The translations under genes and the position numbers were made by a program. Positions 63,753 to 64,000 of a DNA stretch of 64,000 nt are shown here, piece after piece. The number at the start of each line of letters is the position of its first letter. Within the stretch, counting starts at the first letter, position 1. Under the pieces are notes generated by a model. The model saw only the letters and a list, made by a program, of their open reading frames with translations. It was not told the DNA's origin and did no database searches. The DNA is from Macrosoma leucophasiata (Eukaryota > Arthropoda > Insecta > Lepidoptera > Hedylidae): positions 14,020,001 through 14,084,000 of the forward strand of contig JAWQUS010000032.1 of NCBI GenBank assembly GCA_036365455.1, in the 5' to 3' direction.

Positions 63753-64000
63753 CCCGTTTATTCCCATCGGCCTCCTCTGAGACCGGCACCGGGGTGGTCG
63801 TTGGCACTATTAGTGCCAACGGTCACCCCGTAGTTAGTTAGTTTCATTTGTTCATTGTTATACTGCAATGGTTTATTCGCATTTCGCATCGGACGTTAGG
63901 TACCAATAGTCGAAAATTGACTCGTGACAATTTTTCAATTTGTCGATTTTTTCGTCATGAGTGTCGTTTTCATGGTTCTTGAGAGTGTTAAATTCGATAG
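63753..64000 (+). mobile_element. Family C foldback, left arm, runs off the window
   Basis: 'cccgtttattcccatcggcc' then 'ctctgagaccgg', an internal hairpin 'ttggcactattagtgccaa', 'ttatactgcaatggtttatt' and 'ccaatagtcgaaaattgact'. Matches the arm at 28442-28614. Confidence 0.75.

Larger units (their letters stand above)
62760..64000 (+). mobile_element. Composite hAT element, second copy, cut by the window end
   Basis: TAGGGTTGTTGAGGA terminus, GAGGAAG-type subterminal repeats, hAT C-terminal remnant, then a 5S-derived SINE head and foldback C with the same junction as at 28190-28620, in opposite orientation. It lacks the 'ggttccgt' element and the Penelope-like fragment found in the other copy. 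The left 8-bp flank is GTGTTTAG. Confidence 0.8.

Overview
The window looks like a piece of a moth or butterfly (Lepidoptera) nuclear genome. It is AT-rich, has no bacterial-style gene packing, and is filled with dispersed repeats of lepidopteran type: retroposons ending in short A-runs, RTE-like LINE tails ending in (ATAC)n, repeats opening TAGCTGTTGCCCGCGGC, (GTCY)n microsatellites, many terminal-inverted-repeat (TIR) miniature elements, and 5S- and tRNA-derived SINEs. I recognise no host protein-coding gene. Every convincing reading frame belongs to a mobile element. Species cannot be assigned.

Layout. 0-3.2 kb: Penelope-like tail, GC-headed repeat, TIR repeat, 5'-truncated LINE reverse transcriptase, poly(T)-headed retroposon, hAT-type MITE. 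3.2-7.5 kb: tRNA-derived SINE fragment, MITEs, family A retroposons, two mariner-type MITEs. 7.5-9.4 kb: a 603-codon RTE-like reverse transcriptase frame bracketed by inverted arms. 9.4-27.5 kb: family A, 5S-derived SINEs, a 119-bp tandem array, nested MITEs and RTE tails. 27.5-30.7 kb: a hAT element with an 8-bp target duplication and many nested insertions. 33.7-38.8 kb: a complete, apparently young Ty3/gypsy retrotransposon. 39-57 kb: MITEs, LINE tails, palindromes, and a retroposon carrying a tRNA-like cloverleaf. 57.6-57.9 kb: a multi-armed palindrome. 62.76-64 kb: a second, opposite-strand copy of the composite hAT element, cut by the window edge.

The functional centrepiece is the LTR retrotransposon (33735-38766). 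It has two 360-bp LTRs that look identical, intact gag and pol, a polypurine tract and a TATA target duplication. Pol lies in the -1 frame behind an A AAA AAC slippery heptamer that ends directly at the gag stop. There is no tRNA-type primer site. Instead, the 10 bases immediately after the 5' LTR are perfectly complementary to 10 LTR bases that start at an initiator-like motif, which is the arrangement expected for self-priming by the mRNA's own 5' end.

The rest of the window records repeated nesting: SINEs inside DNA elements, foldbacks inside SINEs, and at least one composite hAT that appears to have moved with passengers aboard. For brevity the main families are called A (retroposon of about 285 bp with an A-run), B (5S rRNA-derived SINE), C (foldback), D and E (tRNA-derived SINEs), F (poly(A) retroposon), G (hAT-type MITE), H (mariner-type MITE), I (210-bp element) and P (palindrome plus tRNA-like retroposon).
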